A stretch of 61,824 nt of DNA from Streptomyces huasconensis. GTDB taxonomy: Bacteria > Actinomycetota > Actinomycetes > Streptomycetales > Streptomycetaceae. The DNA lies in assembly GCA_004010275.1 (NCBI GenBank), contig RBWT01000018.1:1-61824 (forward strand), given 5' to 3'. The position numbers and the translations under genes are program-made. The notes beneath the pieces were generated by a model that made no database searches, was not told the DNA's origin, and worked only from the letters and a program-made list of their open reading frames with translations. Below, piece by piece: positions 18,934 to 27,526 of this stretch (position 1 is the stretch's first letter; each line of letters begins with the position of its first letter).

Positions 18934-19766
18934 TGCGCACGAAGAAGTCGACGCGCGCCGCGCAGTACGTGGCGCTCGCCGCCTATCTGGTCTTCCTCGC
19001 CTTCCCGTTCCTCTGGCTGATCTCCACGGCCTTCAAGCCCGCGCGGGAACTGGGCAGCCTGCACCCCACCTGGATTCCGAAGGACCCGACGCTGGACAAC
19101 TTCCGGCAGGCCTTCGACGAGCAGCCGCTCCTCCAGGCCGCGGGGAACTCCCTCGTCGCGGCGGTCAGCGCGGCCCTGATCGCCGTCGTCATCGCGACCC
19201 CGATGGCGTACGTCATGGCCAGACACCGCACGCGCCTCGCGAAGGCGGCCACCGGCTGGGTGGTGATCAGCCAGGCGTTCCCGTTCGTCCTGATCATCAT
19301 CCCGCTCTTCCTGATCCTGAAGAACCTCCACCTGATCAACTCCCTGCTCGGCCTGGTCATGGTGTACGTGGTGTGGTCGCTGCCCTTCGCGCTGTGGATG
19401 CTCGTCGGGTACGTCCGCGCGGTTCCCGCCGAGCTGGAGGAGGCGGCGGCGGTGGACGGCGCGGGCCGGGTCCGGACGTTCGTGTCGGTCGTCGCCCCGC
19501 TGCTCGCGCCCGGCGTCGTGGCCACGGCGATGTTCGCCTTCATCACCGCGTGGAACGAGTTCTTCTTCGCGCTCGTCCTGCTCAAGACCCCGGAGAAGCA
19601 GACGTTGCCGGTCATCCTCAACCGCTTCATCGGCGCCGAGGGCGTCGCGGACCTCGGGCCGCTCGCCGCCGCGGCGTTCCTCGCGACCATCCCCTCGCTG
19701 GTCATCTTCGCGATCATCCAGAAGCGGATCACGGGCGGCATGCTGGCCGGGGCGGTGAAGGCATGA
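18930..19766 (+). CDS. Sugar ABC transporter permease (MalG/UgpE type)
   Basis: Intact 278-aa membrane protein with six helices. The first is YVALAAYLVFLAFPFLWLIS, and the periplasmic-side motif STAFKPARELGSLHPTWIP is typical of MalG-type permeases. The EAA loop is LEEAAAVDGAGRVRTFVSVV. Start ATG 18930 overlaps the first permease by 4 bp and its stop overlaps the lipoprotein start by 4 bp, so the three are translationally coupled. The operon has no ATPase gene; in Streptomyces such transporters usually share the general sugar ATPase MsiK. Confidence 0.92.
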   Translation: MMRTKKSTRAAQYVALAAYLVFLAFPFLWLISTAFKPARELGSLHPTWIPKDPTLDNFRQAFDEQPLLQAAGNSLVAAVSAALIAVVIATPMAYVMARHRTRLAKAATGWVVISQAFPFVLIIIPLFLILKNLHLINSLLGLVMVYVVWSLPFALWMLVGYVRAVPAELEEAAAVDGAGRVRTFVSVVAPLLAPGVVATAMFAFITAWNEFFFALVLLKTPEKQTLPVILNRFIGAEGVADLGPLAAAAFLATIPSLVIFAIIQKRITGGMLAGAVKA

Positions 19767-21064
19767 GGCGCACGACACCCCGCCTGCTGGCCGCCGCCGT
19801 CACCGCTCTCGCCCTGCTCCTGAGCGGGTGCGGCGGCGGCTCCGACGACGGTGCCGACGGAAAGATCACCCTCCGGTTCCAGTCGCTCGCCTGGCAGAAG
19901 GAGTCCGTCGACGCCAACAAGGCCCTGGTCGAGGAGTGGAACGCCACCCATCCTGACGTCAAGGTCGAGTATGTACAGGGCAGTTGGGACAGCGTCCACG
20001 ACCAGCTGCTCACCTCCTTCGAGGGCGGCGAGGCGCCCGACATCATCCACGACGCCTCGGACGACCTCGCCGACTTCGCGTACGGCGGGTATCTCGCGGA
20101 CCTCGGCGAGCTGCTCCCCGAGCGCCTGAAGTCCGACATCCCGCGGCGCAGCTGGGATTCGACGACCTTCGGCGGCAAGGTCTACGGCGTGCCGTTCCTC
20201 CAGGAGCCGCGCGTCCTGATCGCCAACGCGAAGTGGCTGAAGAAGTCGGGCGTACGGATTCCCACCCCCGAAAAGCCGTGGAGCTGGGCGGAGTTCAGGG
20301 ACGTCACCAAGGAGCTGGGTGACGGCGAGGACGGGAAGTACGGCGTCGCCTGGCCCCTGAAGGAACCGGTGTCCGCGACGCTCAACCTCTCCCTGTCGGC
20401 GGGCGGGCGGATGTTCCACCGCGGCGCGGACGGCAAGGTCGACGTCCGCTTCGGCAAGGCCGACGAGATCATGCCCCGCACGGTCCATGACCAGGTCAAC
20501 GACGACAAGAGCGCCTCCGGCACGACCCTCGGCATGGGCGGCTCCGACACCCTGCCCGGCTTCTTCGGCGGCAAGTACGCGATGGTTCCGCTCGGCTTCT
20601 CGTACCGTCAGCAGATCGCCCAGCAGGCCCCCGAGGGCTTCGACTGGCAGGTGCTTCCCGCGCCCGCCGGGTCCGAGGGGCTCGCGCAGGGGGTCAGCCC
20701 ACAGACCCTCTCCGTCTCCGAGGACAGCCCGCACAAGAAGGAGGCGGCCGCGTTCATCGACTTCTTCCTCCAGCCGCAGAACATGGTGAAGCTGGCGCGC
20801 GGCGACTGGATGCTGCCGACGGGCGAGAAGGCCCTGAAGGACCCCGCCCTGCGCACGGAGAAGAACGACTGGGCGGTGGGCACGGCCCTCGCCAAGGCCT
20901 TGCGCCCGGCCCCCGCCCAGTCGGTGCGGGGCTACCCGGAGTGGAAGGACAAGGTCGCCACCCCCGCGTTCCAGGAGTACTACAGCGGGGCGATCGGCCT
21001 CGACGAGCTGCGGAAGCGGTTGGTGAAGGACGGCAATCTGGTGCTGGCGCGGTATCAGCGGTAG
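19763..21064 (+). CDS. Sugar ABC transporter substrate-binding lipoprotein
   Basis: 433 aa. Signal peptide MRRTTPRLLAAAVTALALLL is followed by the lipobox LSGC, so Cys is lipidated and the protein is anchored outside the membrane. The mature part is a family 1 solute-binding protein: ITLRFQSLAWQKESVDANKA at the start, TTFGGKVYGVPF and KYGVAWPLKEPVS in the middle, and EYYSGAIGLDELRKRL at the end. Start ATG 19763 overlaps the permease stop. Placing the binding protein last, after both permeases, is less common than first. Ligand unknown, probably a mono- or oligosaccharide. Confidence 0.9.
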   Translation: MRRTTPRLLAAAVTALALLLSGCGGGSDDGADGKITLRFQSLAWQKESVDANKALVEEWNATHPDVKVEYVQGSWDSVHDQLLTSFEGGEAPDIIHDASDDLADFAYGGYLADLGELLPERLKSDIPRRSWDSTTFGGKVYGVPFLQEPRVLIANAKWLKKSGVRIPTPEKPWSWAEFRDVTKELGDGEDGKYGVAWPLKEPVSATLNLSLSAGGRMFHRGADGKVDVRFGKADEIMPRTVHDQVNDDKSASGTTLGMGGSDTLPGFFGGKYAMVPLGFSYRQQIAQQAPEGFDWQVLPAPAGSEGLAQGVSPQTLSVSEDSPHKKEAAAFIDFFLQPQNMVKLARGDWMLPTGEKALKDPALRTEKNDWAVGTALAKALRPAPAQSVRGYPEWKDKVATPAFQEYYSGAIGLDELRKRLVKDGNLVLARYQR

Positions 21065-21573
21065 GGGGTTGTGTCTCGGGGGAGGAGGTGCGCTGCCAGC
21101 GTCCCCTCGAGGGCGACTTCGCCTGCGTCCCGGTGTGCGGCCACACTGGCGGGCCGGGACCACCGCGAGCGCAGCCGCCCCCGACGACCGCCGCCCTGGC
21201 TCTCACCGGGCTAGTGGGGCTACCGGGGCTGCCCGGGCACCCGGCCTACTTGGGCTGCTCGGCCTGCCCGGCCTACTCGGGCTGCTCGGGCTGCTCGGGC
21301 TGCCCGGCCTGCTCGGCCTACCCGGGCACTCGGGCTACTCGGCCTGCCCGGGCACCCGGGCTACCCGGCCTACCCGGGCCTACCGGGCTCCCCGTGCCCC
21401 CTCGGCGCATGCCTGGCGCTCTTACAGGCACGCTTGACGGTCGTACGGACACGGTCGGGCCCACGGTCTGCCGGGCACGCGCTGCCGCGCCCGACGCGGC
21501 TGTCGGACAGCGGCAGCGTGACGTACGCGCCTGGCGGGGTCCTGATGCGACCGCCGGTGGGGAGCCGGAGTCG
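21065..21573. other. 509-bp gap without a convincing gene
   Basis: This stretch lies between the ends of two convergent genes. Apart from the 9-bp repeat described separately, it holds no open frame with a plausible start, codon bias or domain. Short frames through the repeat encode artificial Gly-Leu-Leu/Gly-Leu-Pro strings. Confidence 0.7.
21201..21392. repeat. 9-bp imperfect tandem repeat, about 16-20 units
   Basis: Degenerate tandem array with unit consensus GGSCTRCYC (for example GGGCTGCTC, GGCCTGCCC, GGCCTACTC). Three identical GGGCTGCTC-type units are adjacent in the middle. Two units are 8 bp long, which shifts phase. Because the period is a multiple of three, every frame gives Gly-rich triplets. 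It sits between the sugar-binding lipoprotein and a convergent membrane protein gene. Confidence 0.9.
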
Positions 21574-22627
21574 TCACACCCCGACCGACTCCTCCATCTC
21601 CTCCTCCGGGTCCTCCTGTTCCGCCGCGCGGGAGGCCGCCGCCCCGCGCCCGCGCCGCTCCCAGAGTCCCGCGACGGCGACGAGCAGCAGCCCGAGCGCC
21701 AGCCAGCCGGTCAGCGTCCAGACGTGCGAGCCGAGGTCGTGGCCGCCGAAGTAGAGGTGGCTGCGGATGCCCTCGACGAAGCCCGCGCCGTTCCAGAACG
21801 CGTGCAGTGAGCCGAAGAAGCCGTTCTGCAGCTCGGGCCGGAACAGGCCGCCGGACGTCGTGAAGTTGAGCATCACGAACAGCACCATCATCGTCAGCGT
21901 CGTCCAGCGCTTGAGGAAGGTGTGCAGGCCTACGCCGATGAAGAGGACCCCGGCCGAGTAGAGCCAGCACATCGCCCACACGCCCCACAGGCCCTGGTGC
22001 GCCAGGTGGAAGATCGGCCCCGCGAGCGCCGCGCCGATCAGGCTGACGGCGAAGGAGACCCCCACGACCAGGCCCGCGCGGGCCCGCATCCGCAGCCCCG
22101 CCCCGGCGGCGCCGAGTACGGCGACGGAGGCGTACGAGCCGATGCTGACGGCGACGAGCAGGAAGAACAGGCCCTGCCCCGTCGGGTCGTCGGCGACCGG
22201 CGCCGCCACGTCGGTGACCTTCAGCGGGGCGCCCTGCTTCGCCGCGATCGGCGTGAAGATCTTCTGCGCCGCCAACGCGCTCATGTCGGACCCGGCGGAG
22301 GCCACGATCAGCTCGGGCGCCTTGGCGTCGGGCACGAAGGCCCCGGCGATGTCCAGGGACTGAGCGCGTCGACGGCGTGCTCGCGGTCGGGGAGCGTGCG
22401 CACGTCGAGCGCGTCGCCCGCCTTGTCCTCGACGGTCTGCGCGAGGACCTTGGCCTGCGGCCCCGAGCCGACGACGGCGACCGGCATGTCGTTCGGCTCG
22501 GGAGTGACGAAGGCGCCCATGTACGCGAGGCCCATGCCGAGGCACATGAGGAGGGCGTCACGAGGTGGAGGAGTACGTGACGCAGGACGTCGCGTGTTCG
22601 GGGGGCGGCTTCCGCGGTGGCGGACAT
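21574..22627 (-). CDS. YhgE/ABC-2-like membrane protein (frame broken)
   Basis: About 350 aa. An N-terminal helix (LHLVTP, then LLMCLGMGLAYMGAFVTPEP) leads into an extracytoplasmic domain of about 150 residues (NDMPVAVVGSGPQAKVLAQT ... VASAGSDMSALAAQ). Five hydrophobic helices follow, beginning GLFFLLVAVSIGSYASVAVL, and the tail is acidic. This topology (helix, large outside loop, helix bundle) is that of YhgE/Pip and ABC-2 permease-like proteins, often linked to export. Start ATG 22627. Two frame breaks near 22560 and 22365 each fit one lost base. Divergent from the MarR gene, which probably controls it. Confidence 0.7.
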
Positions 22628-22713
22628 GGAGCACTCCGGTTCGGGTGGTCGGGACAGATGGGCACGGCAGTTGGGTGCGGCAAATAGGCAAGGCGGATCG
22701 GCCAGGCCGATGG

Positions 22714-22752
22714 TTGGTATATGCAACTCTTCCTTATGTTGTACTCTACAAC
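22714..22752. promoter_or_regulatory. Probable MarR operator(s) in the divergent promoter
   Basis: GTTGTA-CTC-TACAAC (22738-22752) is a perfect 6-bp-arm palindrome with the TTG..CAA ends seen in many MarR sites. A second TTG..CAA element, TTGGTATATGCAA, lies at 22714-22726. Both are in the A+T-rich spacer between the membrane protein gene and the MarR gene, 23 bp upstream of GTG 22775. The binding regulator is inferred from position. Confidence 0.5.
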
Positions 22753-22774
22753 CATCTAGGGAGAGGGAGAAATC

Positions 22775-23248
22775 GTGACCGAGCGGGACAGGTCCGGGTC
22801 AGGCGGCGGGGCGCGGGACGACTCCATCGAGATCATCCAGCGGGAGATGACGGCCTTCGCCCGGCGGGCGCGTGCCACCGCCGCCCGGATGCACCCCGAG
22901 CTGTCACTCGTCTCCTTCACGCTGCTCGGCCACCTGGAGTACCAGGGCGGCTGCCGGGCCACGGATCTGGCCGCGCACTACACCCTCGACAAGTCGACGA
23001 TCAGCCGGCAGGCGGGGGCGCTGGAGAAGGCCGGTCTCGTCGAGCGGCGGCTCGACCCGGCCGACCACCGGGTGCACGTACTGCACCTCACCGAACGCGG
23101 CCACGAGGTGCTGGCGCAGGTCGGCGCCGCTCGCCGGGTGGCGTTCCAGGAGCGGTTGGCGGAGTGGAGCGGGCCCGACCTGGCGCAGTTCGCGGGGTAT
23201 CTGCTGCGCTACAACGCAGCCGCGGAGCGCGAGGTGGAGGCCGAGTAG
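22775..23248 (+). CDS. MarR family transcriptional regulator
   Basis: 157 aa with a winged helix-turn-helix. The recognition region is CRATDLAAHYTLDKSTISRQ, followed by the wing ERRLDPADHRVHVLHLTERG, both classic MarR. Helices at either end form the dimer interface. Start GTG 22775 has GGGAGAGGGAG upstream. It is divergent from the membrane protein gene and likely represses it and itself through the palindrome just upstream. It may respond to a toxic ligand, since the neighbour on the other side is a drug-modifying glycosyltransferase. Confidence 0.9.
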   Translation: MTERDRSGSGGGARDDSIEIIQREMTAFARRARATAARMHPELSLVSFTLLGHLEYQGGCRATDLAAHYTLDKSTISRQAGALEKAGLVERRLDPADHRVHVLHLTERGHEVLAQVGAARRVAFQERLAEWSGPDLAQFAGYLLRYNAAAEREVEAE

Positions 23249-23271
23249 GGGGGTGCGGGGCGTCAAAAGAA

Positions 23272-23300
23272 TTGCACGAGACGTCTCGTCTCGCTAAGGT
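23272..23300 (+). promoter_or_regulatory. Promoter with internal operator, leaderless oleD-like gene
   Basis: -35 TTGCAC (23272-23277), exact 17-bp spacer, -10 TAAGGT (23295-23300). The expected start is about 7 bp further, at the A of ATG 23307, giving a leaderless mRNA; no ribosome binding site is present. The spacer contains the perfect 12-bp palindrome CGAGACGTCTCG (23277-23288), placed to block RNA polymerase, so a dimeric repressor, possibly TetR-type, is likely. Confidence 0.6.
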
Positions 23301-23306
23301 GGGCGC

Positions 23307-24530
23307 ATGACCACGCCTCGCCCTGCCCACATAGCCATGTTCTCGATCGCCGCCCACGGGCACGTGAACCCGAGCCTGGAAGTCATCCGGGAACTCGTCG
23401 CCCGCGGCCACCGCGTCACGTACGCCATCCCGCACGTCTTCGCGGCGAAGGTCGCCGAGTCCGGCGCCGAGCCCAGACCCTACGAGACGACCCTCCCGTC
23501 ACCGGACGACGACCCGGAGGCCTGGGGCACGGAACTGGTCGACAACCTCGAACCGTTCCTCACCGACGCGATCCGGACGCTGCCGGAGCTGGCCCGCGCC
23601 TATGAGGGCGACGAACCCGACCTCGTCCTGTACGACATCACGTCCTACCCGGCACGTGTCCTGGCCCGCCGCTGGGGCGTCCCCGAGATCTCCCTCTCGC
23701 CGAACCTCGTCGCCTGGGAGGGATACGAGGAAGAAGTCGCCGCGCCGATGCAGGCGCAGCTGAAGGCCTCCGAACGCGGCCGGGCCTACCTGGCGCGCTT
23801 CGCCTCCTGGCTCGCGGAGAACGGCATCACCCAAGTCCCCGACTCCTTCGTCGGCCGGCCCCCACGCTCCCTGGTGCTGATCCCGAAGGCGCTCCAGCCG
23901 TTCCCCGACCGGGTCGACGAGAGTGTGCACACCTTCGTCGGCGCCTGCCAGGGCGAGCGCGCGGAGCAGGGGGAGTGGCAGCGGCCCGCCGACGCGCGGA
24001 AGGTGCTCCTCGTCTCGCTCGGCTCGGCCTTCACCAAGCAGCCCGACTTCTACCGCGAGTGCGTCAAGGCCTTCGGGGACCTGCCGGGCTGGCACATGGT
24101 GCTCCAGATAGGCAAGCACGTCGACGCGGGCGACCTCGGCGAACTGCCCGCGAACGTGGAAGTGCACCCGTGGGTGCCGCAGCTGGCGGTCCTCAGGAAG
24201 GCGGACGCGTTCATCACCCACGCCGGCGCGGGCGGCAGCCAGGAGGGGCTCGCCACCGCGACCCCGATGGTGGCCGTGCCGCATGCCACCGACCAGTTCA
24301 GCAACGCCGACATGTTGCAGGGGCTCGGTGTCGCCCGGCATCTGCCGAAGGAGGAGGCGACCGCCGAGGCCCTGCGCGAGGCGGTGCTCGCCCTGGTCGA
24401 GGACGCGGAGGTCGCCCGGAAGCTGGCCGTCATCCAGGAGTCGATGGCGGCGGAGGGCGGGACACGGATGGCGGCCGACCTCATCGAGGCGGAGCTGGCG
24501 CAGGCGAAGGCACGGGCCGAGCGGCCCTGA
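23307..24530 (+). CDS. oleD: Macrolide glycosyltransferase, OleD/Mgt type
   Basis: 407-aa GT-B enzyme of family GT1, very similar in recognisable segments to Ole[80 protein letters not shown]. The C-terminal donor-binding signature is [20 protein letters not shown], then [16 protein letters not shown] and [16 protein letters not shown]. It transfers glucose from UDP-glucose to macrolides and other acceptors, inactivating them in the cytoplasm. Catalytic His is in AAHGHVNP. Preceded by a promoter that implies a leaderless message. No macrolide biosynthesis genes are visible, so a resistance or detoxification role is likelier. Confidence 0.93.
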   Translation: MTTPRPAHIAMFSIAAHGHVNPSLEVIRELVARGHRVTYAIPHVFAAKVAESGAEPRPYETTLPSPDDDPEAWGTELVDNLEPFLTDAIRTLPELARAYEGDEPDLVLYDITSYPARVLARRWGVPEISLSPNLVAWEGYEEEVAAPMQAQLKASERGRAYLARFASWLAENGITQVPDSFVGRPPRSLVLIPKALQPFPDRVDESVHTFVGACQGERAEQGEWQRPADARKVLLVSLGSAFTKQPDFYRECVKAFGDLPGWHMVLQIGKHVDAGDLGELPANVEVHPWVPQLAVLRKADAFITHAGAGGSQEGLATATPMVAVPHATDQFSNADMLQGLGVARHLPKEEATAEALREAVLALVEDAEVARKLAVIQESMAAEGGTRMAADLIEAELAQAKARAERP

Positions 24531-24597
24531 CGTTCACCCGGCAACGCGGCCCTGACGGATCACCCCGCGACGCGGTCCTGACGGGACGCCTCGCGAC
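24521..24597 (+). repeat. 25-26-bp repeat, three copies, spanning the oleD stop
   Basis: Three imperfect tandem units (24521-24545, 24546-24571, 24572-24597) share GCGGYCCTGACG and end in CGGCAAC or CGCGAC. The first unit includes the last codons and stop of the glycosyltransferase, so the gene end and its TGA are repeated twice downstream in the intergenic region. Confidence 0.7.
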
Positions 24598-24811
24598 TCT
24601 GCCTCGACTGACGCTCCGTAATGTAGTTGGCCGTTCCCGTCATTCGATAACGCTCTGGTAACGCACCAATGTCCTGGAATGGCCATGGACTCGATTCGAA
24701 AGGTTGACCGTTACCCCCGGTGAAAGGTTGCACTCCGTAGATCTTGTTCCTTGGGCGAAACCCTCCTTAGCGTGAGATGAACTTTCGTCGAACGCCAGGA
24801 AGTTGACCCCC

Positions 24812-25842
24812 ATGCGTCGAGATATACCGCCCCTCGCCGAGGTGCGTCGCATCACTCAGAAGAAGCGCGACGCGTGGTGGACCGTGTTGCTTGTCGACCC
24901 GGTCGCCACGCCGCTCGTGCGGTTCACCGCGAGGTACACGAGGATCACGCCCAACCAGATCACGTGGGGCGCGTTCCTTCTCGGTCTCGGCTCCGCCGCG
25001 TGCTTCGCGTTCGGCGACTGGAAGTGGCTCGCCCTCGGCGCCGTCATCTACCACCTGAGCTTCATTCTCGACTGCATGGACGGCAAGGTCGCCCGCCTCA
25101 CCGGGCAGGGCTCGGTCTTCGGCGCCTGGCTCGACTTCGTCTTCGATCGCATCCGCGTCATGGTGTGCGGCGTCGCCCTCATGGGCGGCCAGTACGAGCG
25201 CACGGGCGACACCCTGTACATCTGGCTCGCGCTCGCCGTGGTCGCGCTCGACACCCTGCGGTACATCAACTCGCTGGAGATCTTCAAGATCCGCCACACC
25301 ATGCGCAAGCAGATCAAGGCCCGCATGCGGGCGTCGCGCGGCGCGCGCAGAACGAGGCGGAGCTGGCCTTCATGGAGGACCTGCTGCGGGACAACCCCTC
25401 GGCGGACATCGAGCAGGACCTCCAGCGGGCCGCGGGCGAGGCGCCCTATGACCCGCAGGCGCCCTACGACACGCAGGCGCCACACGACCCGCAGGCGCCC
25501 GAGGACGCCGGTGCCGACGGGGAGGCGGCACCGGTGGCCCGCAAGCCGCAGGTGATCGACCTGCACCAGGAGTTCCGGCGCAAGTTCCCGGCCTATCTGC
25601 GGGCCCGCTCCTTCCTGCTGCGCCACCGCATCCGCGCGCACCTGGTGAGCGGCATCGAGTTCCAGATGGGCGTCTTCATGATCGGCCCGCTGTTCGATGT
25701 GGTGATGCCCGCGACGATCGTGTCCGGCGCGCTCCTTCTCGTCTTCGAGCTCGCCATCATCTACAAGCTGCTGCTCTCCACCCGGGACTTCACGCGCACC
25801 ATCGACTCCTTCGAGGAGCAGAAGGTGCCGGTCGCAGTCTGA
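24812..25842 (+). CDS. CDP-alcohol phosphatidyltransferase family protein
   Basis: About 343 aa integral membrane protein. The family signature D-G-x2-A-R-x8-G-x3-D-x3-D is complete in MDGKVARLTG through FGAWLDFVFD. It transfers a phospho-alcohol from a CDP-linked donor, as in phospholipid or polar-lipid synthesis. ATG 24812 is chosen because AGGAAG lies 9 nt upstream; an in-frame TTG at 24803 would sit on that site. One frame break near 25344 fits one lost base. A low-complexity insert with hexapeptides APYDPQ/APYDTQ/APHDPQ (18-bp DNA repeat near 25440-25500) links the catalytic part to a C-terminal part with two helices. Confidence 0.85.
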
Positions 25843-25884
25843 CCGTGCCGGGCCGGTGCGGCCGGTGCGGTCTGCGGAGCCGGT

Positions 25885-25930
25885 GCGATGCCGGGCTGCC
25901 GGGGGACTTCCCCCGGCAGCCCGGCATCGC
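25885..25930. terminator. Perfect 21-bp-stem terminator
   Basis: Arms 25885-25905 and 25910-25930 are perfectly complementary over 21 bp around the loop ACTT. It begins 43 bp after the phosphatidyltransferase stop. This is the strongest hairpin in the window. It lacks a U-run but should stop transcription before the protease promoter. Confidence 0.85.
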
Positions 25931-25936
25931 CCGTAT

Positions 25937-25964
25937 GGCGCAAAGTGCTTGGCGCAAAGTGCTT
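25937..25964 (+). repeat. 14-bp perfect tandem duplication
   Basis: GGCGCAAAGTGCTT is present twice without a spacer, just after the long terminator and well upstream of the protease gene. The rest of 25843-26245 (403 bp without a gene) holds the terminator, this repeat and the protease promoter region. Confidence 0.8.
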
Positions 25965-26043
25965 GGTGTGACCCGGAGTTGGGGCGAGTGGGTCCCCGGA
26001 TGTCCGTTCCGTAGCGACCGCAACCGGTTTGTGATTACAGAAC

Positions 26044-26075
26044 CTTGTTGAACAAGTCACAGCTGCATGTAGGTA
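26044..26075 (+). promoter_or_regulatory. Possible promoter/operator of the subtilisin gene
   Basis: CTTGTT-G-AACAAG (26044-26056) is a perfect palindrome overlapping a candidate -35 TTGAAC (26048-26053). A TAGGTA -10-like box follows at 26070-26075 with a 16-bp spacer. This gives a leader of about 165 nt before ATG 26246. The region is A+T-rich for this genome. Confidence 0.35.
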
Positions 26076-26245
26076 TTGATCTGCGCGCGTCAATCGGTCA
26101 GGGTTTCGTCCCAACACCCGGAGATCTTCCGGGCGTCAGGGCGCGTCGCGATGAACTTGTCGTGGCAATACGCGCCCGACGGAACAGCCGAACATCTGAA
26201 TAACCCCCCACAACCCCCCACACAGCACTGAGGAGACCCCTCTTC

Positions 26246-27454
26246 ATGGCAACACACAAGCGTGCCCGCACGATGAAGCTCACCGCCGCGATAGCCACCG
26301 CCGCCACCGCGGTCGGTGTGACCGTCTTCGCCACCTCCTTCGCCGGCGCGGCCACCCCCGCCGAGGGCAAGGTCTACGGCGCGGACGCCAAGGGCGCCGT
26401 CGCCGGCAGCTACATCGTGATGCTCGACGAGAAGGCGGACAAGAACGCCAAGTCCGACCTCGCCGAGGAGTACGGCGGCGAGCTGAAGCGGAACTACTCC
26501 TCCGCGATCAACGGCTTCTCCGCCAAGGGCCTGAGCGAGACCGAGGCCAAGCGCCTGGCCGCCGACCCGGCCGTCGGCAAGGTCGTCCAGTCGAAGAAGT
26601 TCACCATCGACGCCACCCAGGACAACCCGCCCTCGTGGGGCCTGGACCGCATCGACCAGGCGGACACCGCGGCCGACAAGAAGTTCACCTACCCGGACGC
26701 CGCCGGTGAGGGCGCCACCGCGTACGTCATCGACACGGGTGTCCGCGTCAGCCACAAGGACTTCGGCGGCCGCGCCGTCTCCGGCTTCGACGCCATCGAC
26801 AACGACGACAACGCCGACGACGGCAACGGCCACGGCACGCACGTCGCCGGCACCATCGCCGGTGAGGCGCACGGCGTGGCCAAGAAGGCCAAGATCGTCG
26901 CCGTCCGCGTGCTCGACGACAACGGCTCGGGCACCACCGAACAGGTCGTCGCGGGCATCGACTGGGTCACCAAGAACCACCAGGGCCCCTCCGTCGCCAA
27001 CATGAGCCTCGGCGGCGGCGCGGACGAGGCGCTCGACGCGGCCGTCCAGAAGGCGATCGCCTCGGGCGTGACCTTCGCGGTGGCCGCCGGCAACGAGTCG
27101 GCCGACGCCTCCCAGGGCTCCCCGTCCCGCGTGAAGGAGGCCATCACCGTCGCCTCCTCCACCAAGGACGACCAGCAGTCGGACTTCTCCAACTTCGGCT
27201 CCGTCGTGGACATCTACGCCCCGGGCTCGGACATCACGTCCGCCTGGAACACCGGTGACGACGCCACCAAGACGATCTCCGGTACGTCGATGGCGACCCC
27301 GCACGTCGTGGGCGCCGCCGCCATCTACGTCGCCGCCCACCCGGACGCCAAGCCCGCCGACGTCGCCAAGGCCCTGACCGACGGCGCCACCCCCGACAAG
27401 ATCACCAACCCGAGCGGGGGCACGCCCAACAAGCTCCTGAAGGTCGTCGAGTGA
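26246..27454 (+). CDS. Secreted S8 serine protease (subtilisin family)
   Basis: 402 aa. A signal peptide of about 36 residues ends SFAGAA. An inhibitor I9 propeptide (SYIVMLDEKADK to VVQSKKFTID) keeps the enzyme inactive until export. The catalytic triad is clear: Asp in AYVIDTGVRVSH, His in GNGHGTHVAGTIAG, Ser in ISGTSMATPHVVG; the oxyanion Asn is in AAGNES. The length and the absence of a C-terminal domain match small extracellular streptomycete proteases of the S8 (proteinase K-like) type. Start ATG 26246 follows GAGGAGA. The gene is intact, unlike many neighbours. Confidence 0.96.
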   Translation: MATHKRARTMKLTAAIATAATAVGVTVFATSFAGAATPAEGKVYGADAKGAVAGSYIVMLDEKADKNAKSDLAEEYGGELKRNYSSAINGFSAKGLSETEAKRLAADPAVGKVVQSKKFTIDATQDNPPSWGLDRIDQADTAADKKFTYPDAAGEGATAYVIDTGVRVSHKDFGGRAVSGFDAIDNDDNADDGNGHGTHVAGTIAGEAHGVAKKAKIVAVRVLDDNGSGTTEQVVAGIDWVTKNHQGPSVANMSLGGGADEALDAAVQKAIASGVTFAVAAGNESADASQGSPSRVKEAITVASSTKDDQQSDFSNFGSVVDIYAPGSDITSAWNTGDDATKTISGTSMATPHVVGAAAIYVAAHPDAKPADVAKALTDGATPDKITNPSGGTPNKLLKVVE

Positions 27455-27477
27455 CCCTCGGCACCCGCTGAGCCGCG

Positions 27478-27510
27478 GCCGTCGTGCCCACCCCCACGGG
27501 GCACGGCGGC
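27478..27510. terminator. Hairpin after the subtilisin gene
   Basis: GCCGTCGTGCCC (27478-27489) pairs with GGGCACGGCGGC (27499-27510) over 12 positions with one G-U pair, around a 9-nt loop. It starts 24 bp after the protease stop and lies before the DUF1697 gene. Confidence 0.65.
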
Positions 27511-27526
27511 GCTCTATCGTGTGCGC

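Noticed and set aside
21201..21392. CRISPR-like array
   Set aside because: Units are contiguous 9-mers without unique spacers, and no cas genes are present.
21069..21437. Collagen-like protein (Gly-Leu-Leu/Gly-Leu-Pro repeats)
   Set aside because: The Gly-X-Y pattern comes from a 9-bp DNA repeat that gives it in every frame. No ribosome binding site, signal peptide or trimerisation domain is present.
23307..24530. Macrolide biosynthetic gene cluster
   Set aside because: Only a lone OleD-type glycosyltransferase is present. No polyketide synthase, sugar biosynthesis or transport genes of a cluster are in the window.
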